NCBI GenBank assembly: GCA_037039925.1
Contig: JAXRKP010000152.1
Location: 227,001 to 291,000 of the forward strand
Direction of reading: 5' to 3'
Length of the DNA stretch: 64,000 nt
Source of the DNA: Doris montereyensis
Lineage: Eukaryota; Mollusca; Gastropoda; Nudibranchia; Dorididae
The notes under the pieces are model-generated. The model made no database searches. It had not been told where the DNA came from and worked only from the letters and a program-made list of their open reading frames with translations. Position 1 is the stretch's first letter; each line of letters opens with the position of its first letter. This document shows positions 54,501 to 64,000 of the stretch, piece after piece. A program made the translations under genes and the position numbers.

Positions 54501-57500
54501 TAATTTATTTGGTTACTGATATTTTATTGCCGTTGTGTTACTTTTCGCTCCTATTTGAAGATAATGTTATACATGACAGTCCGGATGAAGTTTATTTTTT
54601 ATCTTTTCTCGTAACTGTTTGGGGTTTCTAAACTGGTGTCTACAATATTGCCTCGATGTATATTTTGTTTTACGTTTCAGTTTTTCATTTGTCAAATTAT
54701 TATTTTATTTCGAGGGTGTGATGTCTTAATTAGTCACCCTTTTTTTTTTTTTTAGTATATCATGTTATTGCGTTCCTACTTTATGTTTGATACTTTTGTT
54801 TCCAGGCTTTTATTTTCATACTACGTTGTCATTTAAATCTATATATGAGTTCCACTCGTGTTGTATGTTTTGAGCTGAAGTCTTGTATGTTTGTGAAGTG
54901 AAGTCTTGTTTAATAGTATGTTTGTGGGGTGAATTCTTGTTTAATTGTATGTTTGTGAGGTGAAGTCGTGTTTAATTGTATGTTTGTGAGGTGAAGTCTT
55001 GTTTAATAGTATGTTTGTGAGGTGAAGTCTTGTTTAATAGTATGTTTGTGGGGTGAAGTCTTGTTTAATAGTATGTTTGTGAGGTAAAGTCTTGTTTAAT
55101 AGTATGTTTGTGAGGTGAAGTCTTGTTTAAATGTATGTTTGTGAGGTGAAGTCTTGTTTAATACTTTTTTGTCTTTTGACAATTTGCCGATAAGTTTTTA
55201 TTTTAAAGGAAGGGCTTGGAAAAAGACAGAGATATCCTTCAATTTCAACATCTGACAATGTATATATTGTATAAAAGTACTGAAGTTATTCAGGGGACTT
55301 AATTTTTTCTCTTTTAGCAAATTCATTTAGTATTTTAACACGTTGTTTACATAGTCTTTGGGGTATACATATATTTTGTCTGTATTTTAGGCCATTGGAC
55401 GGGTGATAGCTTATTAAATTATTTCCATTTTTTCAAACGCATGCCCACAATGCAATTACAAGTTCCTTATTTTGTGATGGGCAAACATTAAAACAAATGT
55501 CCTGGATTTACCTCGTAAAAGTTTATTGAACTTCATAACAGTTTTCTCTAAATTTGTGCATGCACATGCTCAATCGAGCATCATGTCTTATTGGAGATTG
55601 AAGATAAAACCCAGTAGCTTTGTGTGTGCTCATGGCTTGTGCCTTGCAGATTGCAATTACAGATCCTTTCTTTCTTTCTTTATCAGTTTCCATTTTACCT
55701 TTCGGTGTATGGGAATTACAGATCCATTGGCAGATTAAGTTACAGATGTCACTGTGAAAAGTGAAATTCAAATGTACCCAAAGTTTGAGATCACTGTTTA
55801 TGTTGGACAAGAGTGAAAAAACAGATTTTTGTTGTTTTTTTTATTATTCTTTCACTTATTATTATTGATGACTGACGTTGTTTTCAGTACTGTTATTGTT
55901 GCCATTGTTGTTGTATTTTTATTGTTTGATGTGAATCACTACTTATTGACGGTACTTATATTACCTCATTCTGTAGAACCTTTTCTCGGAATGAATATTC
56001 ATTGACATATTTACACATTTTCTGTGTGCTTGATGAATGAGAATATCAGATTGTTCTTACGTGTATGTATGCCAAGTCACATACATAAAATTAGAATGAC
56101 AACAACCTTTTGATATGATGTGGGTTTTTTTGTGCAATTTATGAATATTTTCTTTAGCTCCATGTGTGGCAAAGTTTTAGTAAAAGAATTTGATGTGTTA
56201 AGTCATCTCACACGAACATACGCTAATATGCATGCATGCCAATCACTCAAATATGTTTATACTTTTACAATGCAAATCATTCATAAATTACTTGTGATTT
56301 TAATAGCAGATATTCTTTGTTTGCTTTTTAAAGCCGGCGCTCTAGATCCAGGGATAGAAGAAGGTCAAGGACCAGATCTCCAGTGGTGAGGCGCAAACGT
56401 TCTCGCTCCAATTCTCGACCAAGGTGAGGTTTCTTTTGATCTGAATTTGTATGCAGTTATACAAGGTTGCCAAGCGTCCTGCATTTTGCGGGACAGTCCC
56501 GCATTACAGTCGTCCGTCCCGCATACGCGTCACCTGTCCCGTAAATCTGACTTTCTTAACTGTTAAACTTTCAGCGAAACCTACGCTGTACAACTAACAT
56601 TGCCATAATAATATTATTGTAACAATGCATCATACAGACGTACACTGCGGCATCTGTACAACAATAGACTCATTGTGTACCTGCTGTAATATTATTACTA
56701 ATTAGAATGTAAACTTTATAATAGGAGCATTGCTTTCTTGTAAAAAAGACGGCACCATCATTCACCTGTGTGTCTGTGAGAGAGAGGGGGACTCTCTTCC
56801 TCTCTCTCTCTCTCTCTCTCTCTTTCCCTTTCTCGCGCTCTCTCTCCCTTTCTCTCATAATACAAGAACTAATATTAAATACACGACATCGCAATCAGTG
56901 CAGACGCATGTAGCATTGTGTTTGGGATATGCATTATTTTATGAGACTAATACTATAGTAATATTTTATGTGTGCCTTCTACTACCACTACGCTACATGA
57001 TTATTGATTTTTTTCTTGGTCGCACGTGATAACCAGTATAACTAGACTTGAGCGCTATTCACATACTTTTGGTAAAAACTTAAGGGTTCGAGCCATGAAT
57101 GAAAGTGAAGTTTCCGTGATTTCATTAAGTAAGGAAGTAAAGTTCCTTTCAGGACATTGCGACCCATAACGCCGGGGCTTAAGCCACCTTACTATATGGA
57201 TGCTTAAGCCGAGGCTTATTTCAACTTCTCCTGGACCATGTCCTTACTCTATACTCTTAGAAATAGTGCACTTTTTTTTTTAAATGAAATAGTGCAAGTG
57301 ACTTCTTTTTAAAAAATCACTGTTCACTTTTTGTGCTTGTCTTAACCATGAATATTTTACACGAAGGAGAATGTCCCTTTCTTTTTTTATAAAATTCTTA
57401 TTTGATTGGAAATAGGTGGGCAGTTGGTATGCTTCTACATGTCTTAATTACTTTCATTTGCTGTTTCCTCTTAATTCCCCCTGATATCGTGTTGCATGGG

Positions 57501-60500
57501 GTAGACTGGGTAAATTGCAATAGAACTAACTGAAAAACAATGGAAATGAAGTATGAGTTAGTACTAAGAAACCGACAAACAAACATGCTTTAAACTTTTT
57601 TCTTTCTCTTTTCTTTTTTCAACAGGAGGAAATCTAGGGACTCCCCAAAATCTTACAGTCGTTTTTCACCACCGAGGTAAGTGAATGCTGACTTGGTTTT
57701 GAGAAAGATAACTATGTCTGAAATAAATCCCCTTCTCTGGGCATTTTATAGAAAAAACTGTTTAAAAATGTTGTCTTTTTTTTACTCATGATTAAAATCT
57801 ATTGTATGTGTCCCTGTAAAATTATCCTTGATTTCTTAGAATGTAGAGATTGATCTTTCATCTTTTATATTTATTCCTCTTTAAATTGTTTTATATTGTA
57901 AATTTATATCCATTGTAATGACATGTATCTTATTTTTGATACTTTAGTGTTTGTGTTAATTTATGAGATTTGGGGCTCAAAATATATTCATCCATAATGA
58001 TAATTTGTTATTATTTTAACTGTTCTTTTCAACTCTGGGATGCCATTTTGTTTTCTCCTTTTAATAATGGTTTGGTTTTGTTATCATTCTATGATATTTA
58101 ATATCTCTTGCTGTGTTTAGAGTGTCAATGTCAGGTTTCCTTAGGAAGTGTAAGCAGTGTTTAGAAGAGAATCAGGTATGTGGAGTGTGAATGTTAAAGG
58201 TGGGTTAATGCCATTCTTGGTATGAAAAGTCCGGCAAATATTTCAGTAGTATTTGTTTTGAACTGCACAGTATCACCGTATGACAATCATTTTTGTTGTT
58301 GATCTGTTTCAGGGGCAGGCGATCAAGATCTAGAAGCCGTAAAGGAGCCGATCCAGAGATCGGGAAAGGAAAGAGAAAATTAGAGACAGGAAAAAGAGTG
58401 TCTCTGTGTCACCACCAGGCTTGAGAGAGATGGTTCCTTGTCGCGCAGAGAGGAAAAGGAATCATCTCCAAGAGATGGCCGGTGAGTTGGTCTTTCTATT
58501 TTCCTGTGTTCTATTTTGAATCCTGTCTTTGTCTTTGACGCATTTTCTATCTTAAATTTTGACTATCTTTAGTTGTGAAGTCCTGTGATACTTTTGACAA
58601 AGTATTTTTATTGAGCTGGTTGCATGTCTTTTATAATGTGGTTGTAATTTTTGAATCAATGCCCCATTTTGGGCTGTCGTGAGAATAAGAATTTTATGTA
58701 AGCTGTCTGGGCAGCATGTGCTGGTAGGTCCTACGCCTTCCTTTCACTCTTCATACCTGTAATTCTTTCGATGAGTGTCAGACATTTGCCAATGTGTTTT
58801 CATTTGAAGGAAACAGAATATGGCTTGCAATTGGCATACAAGACCCTATTCAGTACTTGTTATTATTGTTGTTGACAGGCAATGGAGTCAAATGATCTAA
58901 AAATAGAATGATGTTGTTATTTCCTATGCTGTTTCTCTCTTGCTTTGCCTGTACATTGTGTGCTGATGGGCAGAACACACACTGTGTCCTTACATTGACA
59001 AAGCTCAAATTTATTGATAATGTATTGGGTGTGCCTTTTTTCTTTCCATTTTTTTCATAATTATAAAGCTTAAGTTTGTGGTTTGTTCTGCTTTTGGGGG
59101 GAATGTCAATTGTTTGTTTGTTGCTTGCTTTCATTGGAGTTATATGGGGTGTTCTTTTTTTTCTTTTGTATTAAAACGTCTACATGAACATTGTTACATA
59201 TGATATGTGTACTCATATTTTTCCAACGTCATCTCCCTCTCTTTCATACAATGATTTTAATACTTCATTCTCTTCTTACTTTTTACAGCAGAACTCAAAG
59301 CCCACCTAAAGCTCGTAAAGAAGCCCAACCCCCAAAAGCGAAGCAGATCAAGAACTCCTAAGTAGGATATTGAAAAGAGAAAGCATTTAACACTTAGACA
59401 CTTAATTGATTCCTCCTTTTCTCCCATTCCAAGTTGTCCCCTTGTTTTTGATTCATTTGATTTTGGTTTTGATTTGACAGTGTTCTTATAAACATTTGCA
59501 ATTACATTCACACAAATTATTAATGCCCTTGTCTTAAATATTATGACATTGAAAAAATGTGTCACGTTTAGGCATACTTTTTTCGTCTGTGTTTTTTTGT
59601 TCAAATTAATGTTTTTATTCTGTTTGTTCATATGTTGGCGGGAGCTAGTGGTAGATTTTTCTCTTTTCTTATCACTCTTTCATTGTTGTTTTGTGGGTAG
59701 TTGGCAGGGGCTGCTGGTAGGGCCTATTTCTTTCCTTTCCTTCTTTCACTTATCTTACATCTTGCTGTGTCGCTCTTAATTCATCCTGAGATCACTGCAA
59801 TGGTGGATGGGGTGAATTTCAATCAAACAAAGAAAAAACATCACTGTTTCCTTTTAATTAATCCTGAGATTACTCCATATGGCAGATAGGGTAAATGCCT
59901 ATGAAACAAACCATACAAGCAGTTATGTCTTAGCTAAACAGTGACAGTAAAGGGTTTTTGCTTGTTTCATTGTTTTGGTTTGGGCAGATGGGATCAAGAA
60001 TTACCTTTCAGAAATCATATTTTTAAAACCTGTCCTCATAAACCTACAGATCATTGGCCCACAGTAACTATCTTTTATTTTCACATCCACAGTCGTAGGA
60101 AAAGAGCAGACGCCGATCTAAATCCCCAACCCCAAGGAGGAGATCCCGATCTCGCAGTGGCTCTAGACATAAGTGAGTAGATTGAGATTTTCCCCCCTAT
60201 TTACATTGGAACATAGACTATCGTTGGGTTCGATTCTTAGGGGCTAGCTCAACCCCAGGTCTAGGATTCCATCTTAGTGACTCAGCCTATGTGTTCTTAC
60301 CACTTTTTATTTCTAATTCATTGATCAGAAATTTTTGCGACTGATTTTAGTTATTTACCTTAAAGGAAGAGCCTTACTTTCGTTCTGTATATTTTTATGA
60401 TTCATTTCATGCAACTGATTTTCCTAGAGCAAAATAAAATCTCATTTCGATGGCATCGACATTAGGGCTGGTGTGTAGCTGAGCTCATACAGATAGTATC

Positions 60501-63171
60501 GATGTTTAGAGTTTGAGTGAGCTAATATGGGATCCCCCTTTGAGCAGGATGCTGGTTTATCACACAGGGATGTAAATCTTTCAGATTTCCTCTGATTTCA
60601 GATTATTTGAGGTTTTCTACTTTTAACATATTTTTCTCTTATATTTCCTTCTTTTCCTTTTACTGAAAGTACTTATATGTTTGCTGTTATGAATAGGTGA
60701 GATGGTTTAGCACAACAGGATAAAATTTCCGACTCCAGGCCCATCGCCGATTTTTATACTAATCATACACGGAAGCAAGCTGCTTCGTTTTCACTTTCAC
60801 TTTTACGACAAACTACAATTTCACACACTGATCTGTGAGGCCCTATTACTCACACTAGTAGATTTCAGACTAAAAAATCGGAACCTTCTTTATCTTCTTT
60901 CAGATTTTTTTAGTCTGAAATCTACTAACACATTTGTTGTGGAAATATGCTATTGCGAAGTCTTAGCCTAGCCTAACAATGTTGAGATGCACTGACTTGC
61001 CTCTCTCTGCAATCGTACAGTTCAGTTATGAATATGATCTATCGTTGATGATCTTTCATTCCTGGAAAATCAAAGCTAGACCTAAGTCATTATACATTTC
61101 CCTTTACGTTATTTGCGATTTATGTTATAATATTATTTGTGGGTTATTGTGATTTAATAGTTTAATCTAGATCTAGAGGTAGATAGAGTAAAATCGATCT
61201 GCTTGAGTGAAGTGTTCTAGATCTAGATTTTTTTTTACGGCTTGACATAATAACAGCCCTAGGCCATAGCTTTGGACTACAATGAATTCTTGGGTTAGTA
61301 TATCAGCGTATAAATAGCTCTAGCTTGTTAACAGATTAAAATTATTTCTTGCTCGACGTTCCAGAGAAATTGAGATCTAGATTCTAGTCAGATAGAGATC
61401 TTGAAAATAAGCGCACAGGTGATTGATCTAGATCTAGACAGACAGGGTATTTTATGATAGATCTTGATTCAATCTAGTAAGATCTAGACATATCTGTCTA
61501 ATTGTTTTCTAGAAACTATGAGAGTAGAATTAGGTTTCTAGCTCTAGAATTCGTTGCACCTATTTTCTTCAATAACTTTAGTAGAGTTAGATTTCTAGAT
61601 CTACATTGTAGCCTAGCTAATAGAATCAGAATTGATTGAAAATTTTGCTATAAATGTTATAATAACAAGCAAATCTTCAAAACAAGCAGATCAAGATTAA
61701 AGGTAAGCTAGCTCCAGAATCTAGATCTAGACAATTTAACAAATTGGGAATGACTTGTCAAAAGTTTATGTTTATTGATCATGATTTGCCAGTAGATGTG
61801 ATTGATCTAACTTCTAAGAACAAATTCAGGTGGAAATGGCTGTCATCTAAAGATTGTAATGATGAATTCCTTTTTAGTTATATCAGGAAGGGTGAGAAAG
61901 ATGGCATTGCATGGTGCTGTCATTGTAATTATATACGGAACAGGAGGCATTCAGTGTCTGAAAGTTTCACATTTCAGAGACTTTCAGATTTGTTTTTCAT
62001 TTACCATTTACATCCCTGATCACAGACTTTACCTCTTATCGATAGCCATTATCTATTAATATCAGGATGGAGATGAAAGGTAATGTGTGCATAGCTAGTT
62101 GAGAATGGGATTGAATCCCATGACCGCGGTCTGGAATCCCTCGACCACATGTGTCCCCAGACACAATTTCTTTAGGTTTGCTGAACAGACATAAGTGGTC
62201 CTTGTTCTACCACCCACCCATCATTGTTCATAAAGTGTCTTTCTTGCTTGACCTGGTATGACAACCTCAGTGACCTCTGGCATTTGGCTCTACACGTAAA
62301 AAGTTGAAAATGTATTCCCAACAAAATTTTGTCATGCATCTGCATTTTGAACTGACCCCTTGGTCTTTTTCGCTTGTCCACAGATCTAAAAAAGACAGGA
62401 AGAGAAGCCGAAGCCGAGATCGTAAGCACGACAGCAAGAAGAAAAGTACCAGAGATAGAGACAGGGACAGAGAGAGAGATAAGGAGGAAAGAAAGAAAGA
62501 AAGCTCTTCAAAGGTGTGTTGAATTATTTTATTTTTATAGCTGAGTATGCTTGTTCATGATAATTCTGTTTTTGTTCTCTCTTATGAAAAAATACTTTCA
62601 TAAGTAGGGGTTCTATAATTAATTTGATAACCATACTTAATGAGAATATGCTATTAATGGGAACTGAAATAGAATAGTAACAGATTTCACTCCTTCGTGG
62701 AACATTCTTTTTGGATAATTTCACCTTATATACTGAGAATGGAGAGCAATTTCTTTCTGATACTTACAATTTATGCTATGTATCAAGTGTTATTATTTAA
62801 TGAAAAGGGGAGAAAATGATGTAGCAGTGCTTAAGGGTAATGGATTTAGGGTTTTTGTCCTCATTAATGTTGTCCAACATTTCTATATTTGTATCGGAAC
62901 ATGGTTTTTTTTGTTGCTTTTGTAAGCAAGCCTAGATTAATTTGACTTAGTGTTTTCTTATACGCATTTTAATATTCTTAACAAATTCGCCTTTCTTTGT
63001 GTCCAGGTCAAAAGAGACTATGATGAAGAGGAAAAGGGCTTCACCAGTGAACGGAGCGATGAGAGAGACCACAGCGAGGACAGAGATTCTGACAGTCCTC
63101 CAGAGTTGCCCCCAGCCATCATGGACAAGGACATTGACCACCAGACGATTGACATGGACATGAGTGACTGA
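45545..63171 (+). CDS. SREK1: SR splicing factor of SREK1/SRSF11 type, 14 exons
   Basis: Nuclear splicing regulator. Exons: 45545-45671, 47612-47745, 48406-48506, 49060-49214, 50981-51155, 51417-51547, 52351-52558, 56334-56423, 57626-57676, 58313-58481, 59289-59361, 60093-60172, 62384-62513, 63007-63171. RRM1 (exons 1-2): VIQVTNIAPSCSKDQLRTLF, ARVAYIEFED, RAIMIVPV. Linker ends DPSKIEEIRR. RRM2 (exons 4-6): RNP2-like TVYVTNL, RNP1-like SAYIEFTD. Then IVKPSAKSEASQREIDEAMK and KEASKLISAAANTE as in SREK1, an RS domain (exons 7-12), a DRDRDRERDKEE stretch and a C-terminus VKRDYDEEEKGF...DMDMSD as in SRSF11. About 598 residues after correction. Frame breaks near 45625, 49183, 51020, 52466, 52499, 58345, 58427, 59335 and 60104. 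Splice sites are intact. RS exons 11-12 are least certain. Confidence 0.92.
45812..47087. mobile_element. DNA element with ~50 bp inverted ends, SREK1 intron 1
   Basis: The left end reads TTATTTGGACCCGGGT, CCAATAGACAAAAATGGTTA and TTCGGACCCGGCCTGCT. The right end (46990-47087) gives the same blocks as reverse complement. Further partial copies of the GGTCCGAATAACCATTTTTG block occur inside (about 46895-46985), so the ends are multi-unit. No transposase is visible. Exact boundaries and target duplication are uncertain. Confidence 0.8.
48022..48095 (+). repeat. Dispersed repeat family 1, 3' half
   Basis: Contains GCTGTTTCCTCTTAATTCAA, CCTGAGATCACTACAGTGGT, GGACGGGGTAAATTTCAAAG. SREK1 intron 2. 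Confidence 0.8.
49259..50433. mobile_element. hAT-like element with CAGGGTTGCCAAG ends
   Basis: Perfect 13 bp terminal inverted repeats CAGGGTTGCCAAG / CTTGGCAACCCTG. The immediate 6 bp flanks are TATCCT and CATCCT. The 1.17 kb body has no intact transposase. A related copy is at 56455-57245. It starts 45 bp after the exon 4 donor site of SREK1. Confidence 0.85.
54215..54485 (-). repeat. Family 2 SINE, minus strand
   Basis: On the minus strand it has GAGGCAAGGTGTCGGCCTCT near the head and the family body. It aligns well with 10690-10985. SREK1 intron 7. Confidence 0.78.
54869..55162. repeat. 31 bp minisatellite, about 9 units
   Basis: Units of TTTGTGAGGTGAAGTCTTGT then TTAATAGTATG, exactly 31 bp apart (GTG at 54893, 54924, 54955, 54986 and so on to 55141), with one or two substitutions each. 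Contiguous with no spacers. SREK1 intron 7. Confidence 0.95.
55655..55725 (-). mobile_element. 47 bp RTE LINE tail with 12 bp target duplication
   Basis: AATTACAGATCC occurs at 55655-55666 and 55714-55725. Between them, on the minus strand, is CCCATACACCGAAAGGTAAA, continuing to an AAAGAAAG tail. This matches the 3' end of LINE copy A at about 29917-29965. It is a severely 5'-truncated insertion in SREK1 intron 7. Confidence 0.92.
56455..57245 (+). mobile_element. Related copy of the hAT-like element at 49259
   Basis: Aligns with 49262-49800: GGTTGCCAAGCGTC, CTTTCTTAACTGTTAA, CTTTATAATAGGAGCAT, CATTCACCTGTGTGT, AGCATTGTGTTTGGGATATG. It includes a CT microsatellite at 56783-56850. No right terminus was found, so the copy is truncated. 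SREK1 intron 8. Confidence 0.8.
57412..57530 (+). repeat. Dispersed repeat family 1
   Basis: AGGTGGGCAGTTGGTATG, TGCTGTTTCCTCTTAATTCC and GGGTAGACTGGGTAAATTGC. SREK1 intron 8, close to exon 9. Confidence 0.75.
58700..58760 (+). repeat. Dispersed repeat family 1, 5' half
   Basis: TGTGCTGGTAGGTCCTACGC then CTTCCTTTCACTC. SREK1 intron 10. Confidence 0.7.
59636..59915 (+). repeat. Cluster of three family 1 repeat pieces
   Basis: A 5' half (59636-59690), an almost complete copy (59697-59850, with GGGCTGCTGGTAGGGCC and ATGGTGGATGGGGTGAATTT), then a 3' half (59851-59915). SREK1 intron 11. Confidence 0.8.
60565..62018 (+). mobile_element. hAT-like element carrying a zinc-finger fragment
   Basis: CAGGGATGTAAAT at 60565-60577 is repeated inverted at 62006-62018. 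ATCACA directly flanks both ends (60559-60564 and 62019-62024). 1454 bp. Inside: an inverted repeat (60856-60879 and 60904-60927, around AGATTTCAGACTAAAAAATC), a dense patch of TCTAGATCTAGA (61160-61740), and a zinc-finger-like coding piece (61744-62019). SREK1 intron 12. Confidence 0.85.
61744..62019 (+). pseudogene. BED/hAT-type zinc-finger fragment
   Basis: Reads KFRWKWLSSKDCNDEFLFSY then IRKGEKDGIAWCCHC, and after a one-base frame change near 61930 continues IIYGTGGIQCLKVSH. The order aromatic-rich start, WC-x-x-C, IxYGTGG and a late His resembles zinc-finger modules at the N-terminus of hAT-related proteins. No transposase catalytic domain follows before the element's right end. Family call by motif resemblance only. 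Confidence 0.6.
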
Positions 63172-64000
63172 GGTTGTGGACCATGGCGATCAGTCAGTCA
63201 ATAAATACAATTATTGACACTAAACTGGCCGAGGTGCCATTAGAATTTTGCAATCTTTGGAATTGAACCCTGGCTGTATGGGTGAACAATCCACCTTGGT
63301 CATTACAAGGTGTTGTTTTGAAAAGCTTGTTTCAATCGAATTGGTTTACTAATTGATGAACTGACATTGACGCCGATAATCCGTTCTTGTTATGTGTATG
63401 CGGGGGGGTATGGTGTTTGTTTGAAAGGTTAATTAAAGTTAAAAAGAAAGAGAAAAAAAGTTAAATGGGTATTTTGTTTTGGTCTTTGTTTGTCATGTCA
63501 GTCATCATTCATTTGTTATGTTGTCTTATCACTAGATTTTAATGTATATTATATCAGAAAAGTGAAACATTGGTGTTTTCAGTCTATTTTTTCTGATATG
63601 TGTTTGTTCAAGGCTTTTGGTGTGAAAACATACTTTAGTAAATGTATATTTGTGCTTTTCCATTTGTTTGTACGATTTTGTTTTTTTGTTCATTTGATAA
63701 AATAAAAATGAGGAATGAAATATACACCTTCTTTCATGCCTTTTTGTCAATGTTAACCAATGATTTAAATTTCAATAGTGCTAAACTGCTTTGTTCCTGT
63801 GTTCGATGTTTTTTAAGACATGGGAGGCGGTTGGTTGACACTGCTGATAGGTCCTACTTATTTCCTTTCACTCTTATAACATCTTTCATCTTGTTGCTTC
63901 CTCTTAATTCCGGGGGCGGTGCTGGTAGGTCCTATTTCTTTCCTTTCCTTCTTTCACTTGTCTTTCATCTTGTTGTTTCCTCTTAATTCACCCTAAGATC
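63172..64000 (+). other. SREK1 3' UTR and start of downstream repeats
   Basis: After the TGA at 63169-63171 there is no further coding exon. AATAAA signals are at 63200-63205 and 63701-63706, so the 3' UTR is either very short or about 550 bp. From 63825 to the window end lie two family 1 repeat copies (63825-63910 and 63911-64000), the second running off the edge. Confidence 0.7.
63701..63706 (+). terminator. Candidate poly(A) signal for SREK1
   Basis: AATAAA within GATAAAATAAAAATG, 530 bases after the stop. An alternative AATAAA is at 63200-63205. Which is used cannot be told from sequence. Confidence 0.45.

Noticed and set aside
54869..55162. Regularly spaced repeat resembling a CRISPR array
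   Set aside because: Units are contiguous with no unique spacers and the DNA is eukaryotic; it is a minisatellite.

Overview
The window is a stretch of AT-rich metazoan nuclear DNA. It holds three intron-rich protein-coding genes embedded in dense transposon and repeat debris. The protein sequences, the many short introns and the frequent runs of the motif TCTAGATCTAGA point to an invertebrate, most likely a gastropod mollusc; the species call is inference.

Layout. Positions 1-3768 are non-coding and repeat-rich. FARSA (phenylalanyl-tRNA synthetase alpha subunit, 12 exons, + strand) runs 3769-18636. NOL10 (nucleolar WD40 / NUC153 protein, 18 exons, - strand) runs 44817 down to 20071, tail-to-tail with FARSA. 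A two-RRM SR splicing factor of the SREK1/SRSF11 group (14 exons, + strand) runs 45545-63171. It lies head-to-head with NOL10 across a 728 bp gap that probably holds both promoters. The rest, to 64000, is the SREK1 3' UTR and repeats. All three are housekeeping RNA genes (tRNA charging, ribosome biogenesis, splicing); nothing indicates they form one pathway.

Mobile DNA fills the introns. There are two RTE-like LINE copies in NOL10: 29917-32769 (-), with a readable target-site duplication, and 41361-44003 (+). A 47 bp tail of the same LINE lies at 55667-55713. Other items are a dead mariner with terminal inverted repeats (38663-39591) beside a related-looking MITE (39875-40125); TTAA-flanked MITEs (a pair of inverted copies at 15989-16657 and 17402-18027, and another at 24683-25403 nested in a SINE); hAT-like elements at 18706-19098, 49259-50433 and 60565-62018, the last carrying a zinc-finger fragment; a pogo-like MITE (21093-21250); a long-inverted-repeat element (45812-47087); at least two tRNA-derived SINE families; a novel-looking ~150 bp repeat with a dozen or more partial copies; and two copies of a Penelope-type tail with a degenerate hammerhead-like motif.

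All splice sites used here are GT-AG and phases agree. Even so, about a dozen single-base frame breaks interrupt exons of all three genes. They sit mostly at short homopolymers or in repetitive RS codons. This looks like consensus error in the assembly rather than three pseudogenes. No wholly new biological system was found; the strongest new material is the transposon families and their junctions.
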